Below, in pieces: positions 63,162 through 64,000 of a stretch of DNA of 64,000 nucleotides. This DNA is from Hymenolepis diminuta. Taxonomy: Eukaryota > Platyhelminthes > Cestoda > Cyclophyllidea > Hymenolepididae. The notes under the pieces were generated by a model, which did no database searches, was not told the DNA's origin, and saw nothing but the letters and a program-made list of their open reading frames with translations. Within the stretch, counting starts at the first letter, position 1. The number at the start of each line of letters is the position of its first letter. The stretch spans positions 1,322,040 through 1,386,039 of the forward strand of contig CAADRB010000015.1 in assembly GCA_900708905.1 (NCBI GenBank). The letters are read 5' to 3'. The translations under genes were made by a program, and so were the position numbers.

Positions 63162-63199
63162 TGCGTATGGTCACAATTATTTTCAGGTTATATGAAACT

Positions 63200-64000
63200 T
63201 CTATACTCAAAATCAATTCTAATTAAGCTCATTTACTATATCATTATGGTAGGCAGTCCAGTTGTAAATATTCTGGCCTAGATGCCTACGAGATATGGCT
63301 AAACTGCTTAGACCCATATAAGTGTAGTCACCCTAGGATGGTTTATTACTGTAGAAAATTCTGTTTATATAAATAAGACTCTTTTTCATATAGTTAACGT
63401 TTGAAGGTCAACATGCTATTGTATACACAGCGGAGAGTTTTGTTTAGACTAACCGTATTCATACCCACTATAGCTTGCACCCGTATATTAATCAAATTGA
63501 CAGGCAAATGAAAGACAACTAGGGATATTAATTGCTCACTCCGCTACAATTCATAGGTCTAGCGACCTTGTGCTTTTTTCATAAACGTCCTGTCACAGTC
63601 ATTCAAACTTATATGTCTTTTCACATTTCTTGGCCTTGAGAATCAAAAGATTTAGAATGGTCCGTGGTGAAAAGGTGTAAATAAGCGCTCATCGGGTAAG
63701 ATAATGTGTTTACCAATCCAGTGACGACAGTCTAAAATATGATGACTGAAGGATTTTCAGAGTTCGCATGATCTCAAGTCACTTCAGATGCACATATCAA
63801 AAGATTAATTATTTTATTAAGTCTAAGAGACACAAGAAGATCATTCACCTTAAATTATTTATCATAAAAAACGGAGTGTTGATGGTTTTCTCAATGCTTT
63901 TAACATAAAAAAGAGAAAAAACAGAAAACAGGATAATTTAAAGAAGACCTAATTTCCAGGAATTTTAGCGATTAACTTAGGTATAGTGGGCATAAAATAA
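63200..64000. other. AT-rich DNA, nothing recognised
   Basis: No exon, repeat or RNA gene could be supported here. Confidence 0.5.

Noticed and set aside
62753..63195. Three long open frames across the N run
   Set aside because: They are open only because N codons cannot be stops.

Overview
This is a gene-poor, AT-rich stretch of animal nuclear DNA with two assembly gaps (33092-33142 and 62803-63051). The metazoan call rests on exons of a UCR-containing cAMP-specific phosphodiesterase (PDE4/dunce family). Gene A has introns of about 38-43 nt plus a group of about 67-81 nt. That bimodal pattern, together with very small exons and a derived PDE4 regulatory region, suggests a parasitic flatworm, perhaps a tapeworm. 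The assignment is an inference and the sequence does not prove it.

Left part (1-15.5 kb, minus strand): the 5' half of a PDE4 gene. Four exons (14451-15178, 7558-7619, 6069-6181, 3192-3285) join in frame into 332 residues covering a novel N-terminus, UCR1 and UCR2. The catalytic exons were not found and should lie to the left of the window. A CpG-dense segment and a CRE-like site lie just upstream of the start codon.

Middle part (15.5-50 kb): mostly non-coding DNA with several old, degenerate dispersed repeat families. It also holds a 246-codon minus-strand ORF with an SH3-ligand motif (40414-41154) and a well-spliced plus-strand exon of unknown product (47443-47595) with a possible terminal exon (48431-48507). 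A few weaker exon candidates are listed with low confidence.

Right part (51.3-62.3 kb, minus strand): the most interesting content. Two complete, previously unmarked genes, here called A and B, are related and lie in tandem. Gene A (60744-62186, ten exons, 291 residues) and gene B (51373-53496, eight coding exons, 225 residues) were reconstructed exon by exon. They share intron phases, a signal peptide, a C-x6-C pair in an NGNCS context and many aligned residues, but they match no family I recognise. Both have a TATA-type upstream element. Both end in Trp-TAA followed about 45-50 nt later by AATAAA. They look like a fast-evolving family of secreted or surface glycoproteins.

No rRNA, convincing tRNA, CRISPR array or autonomous transposon was recognised.
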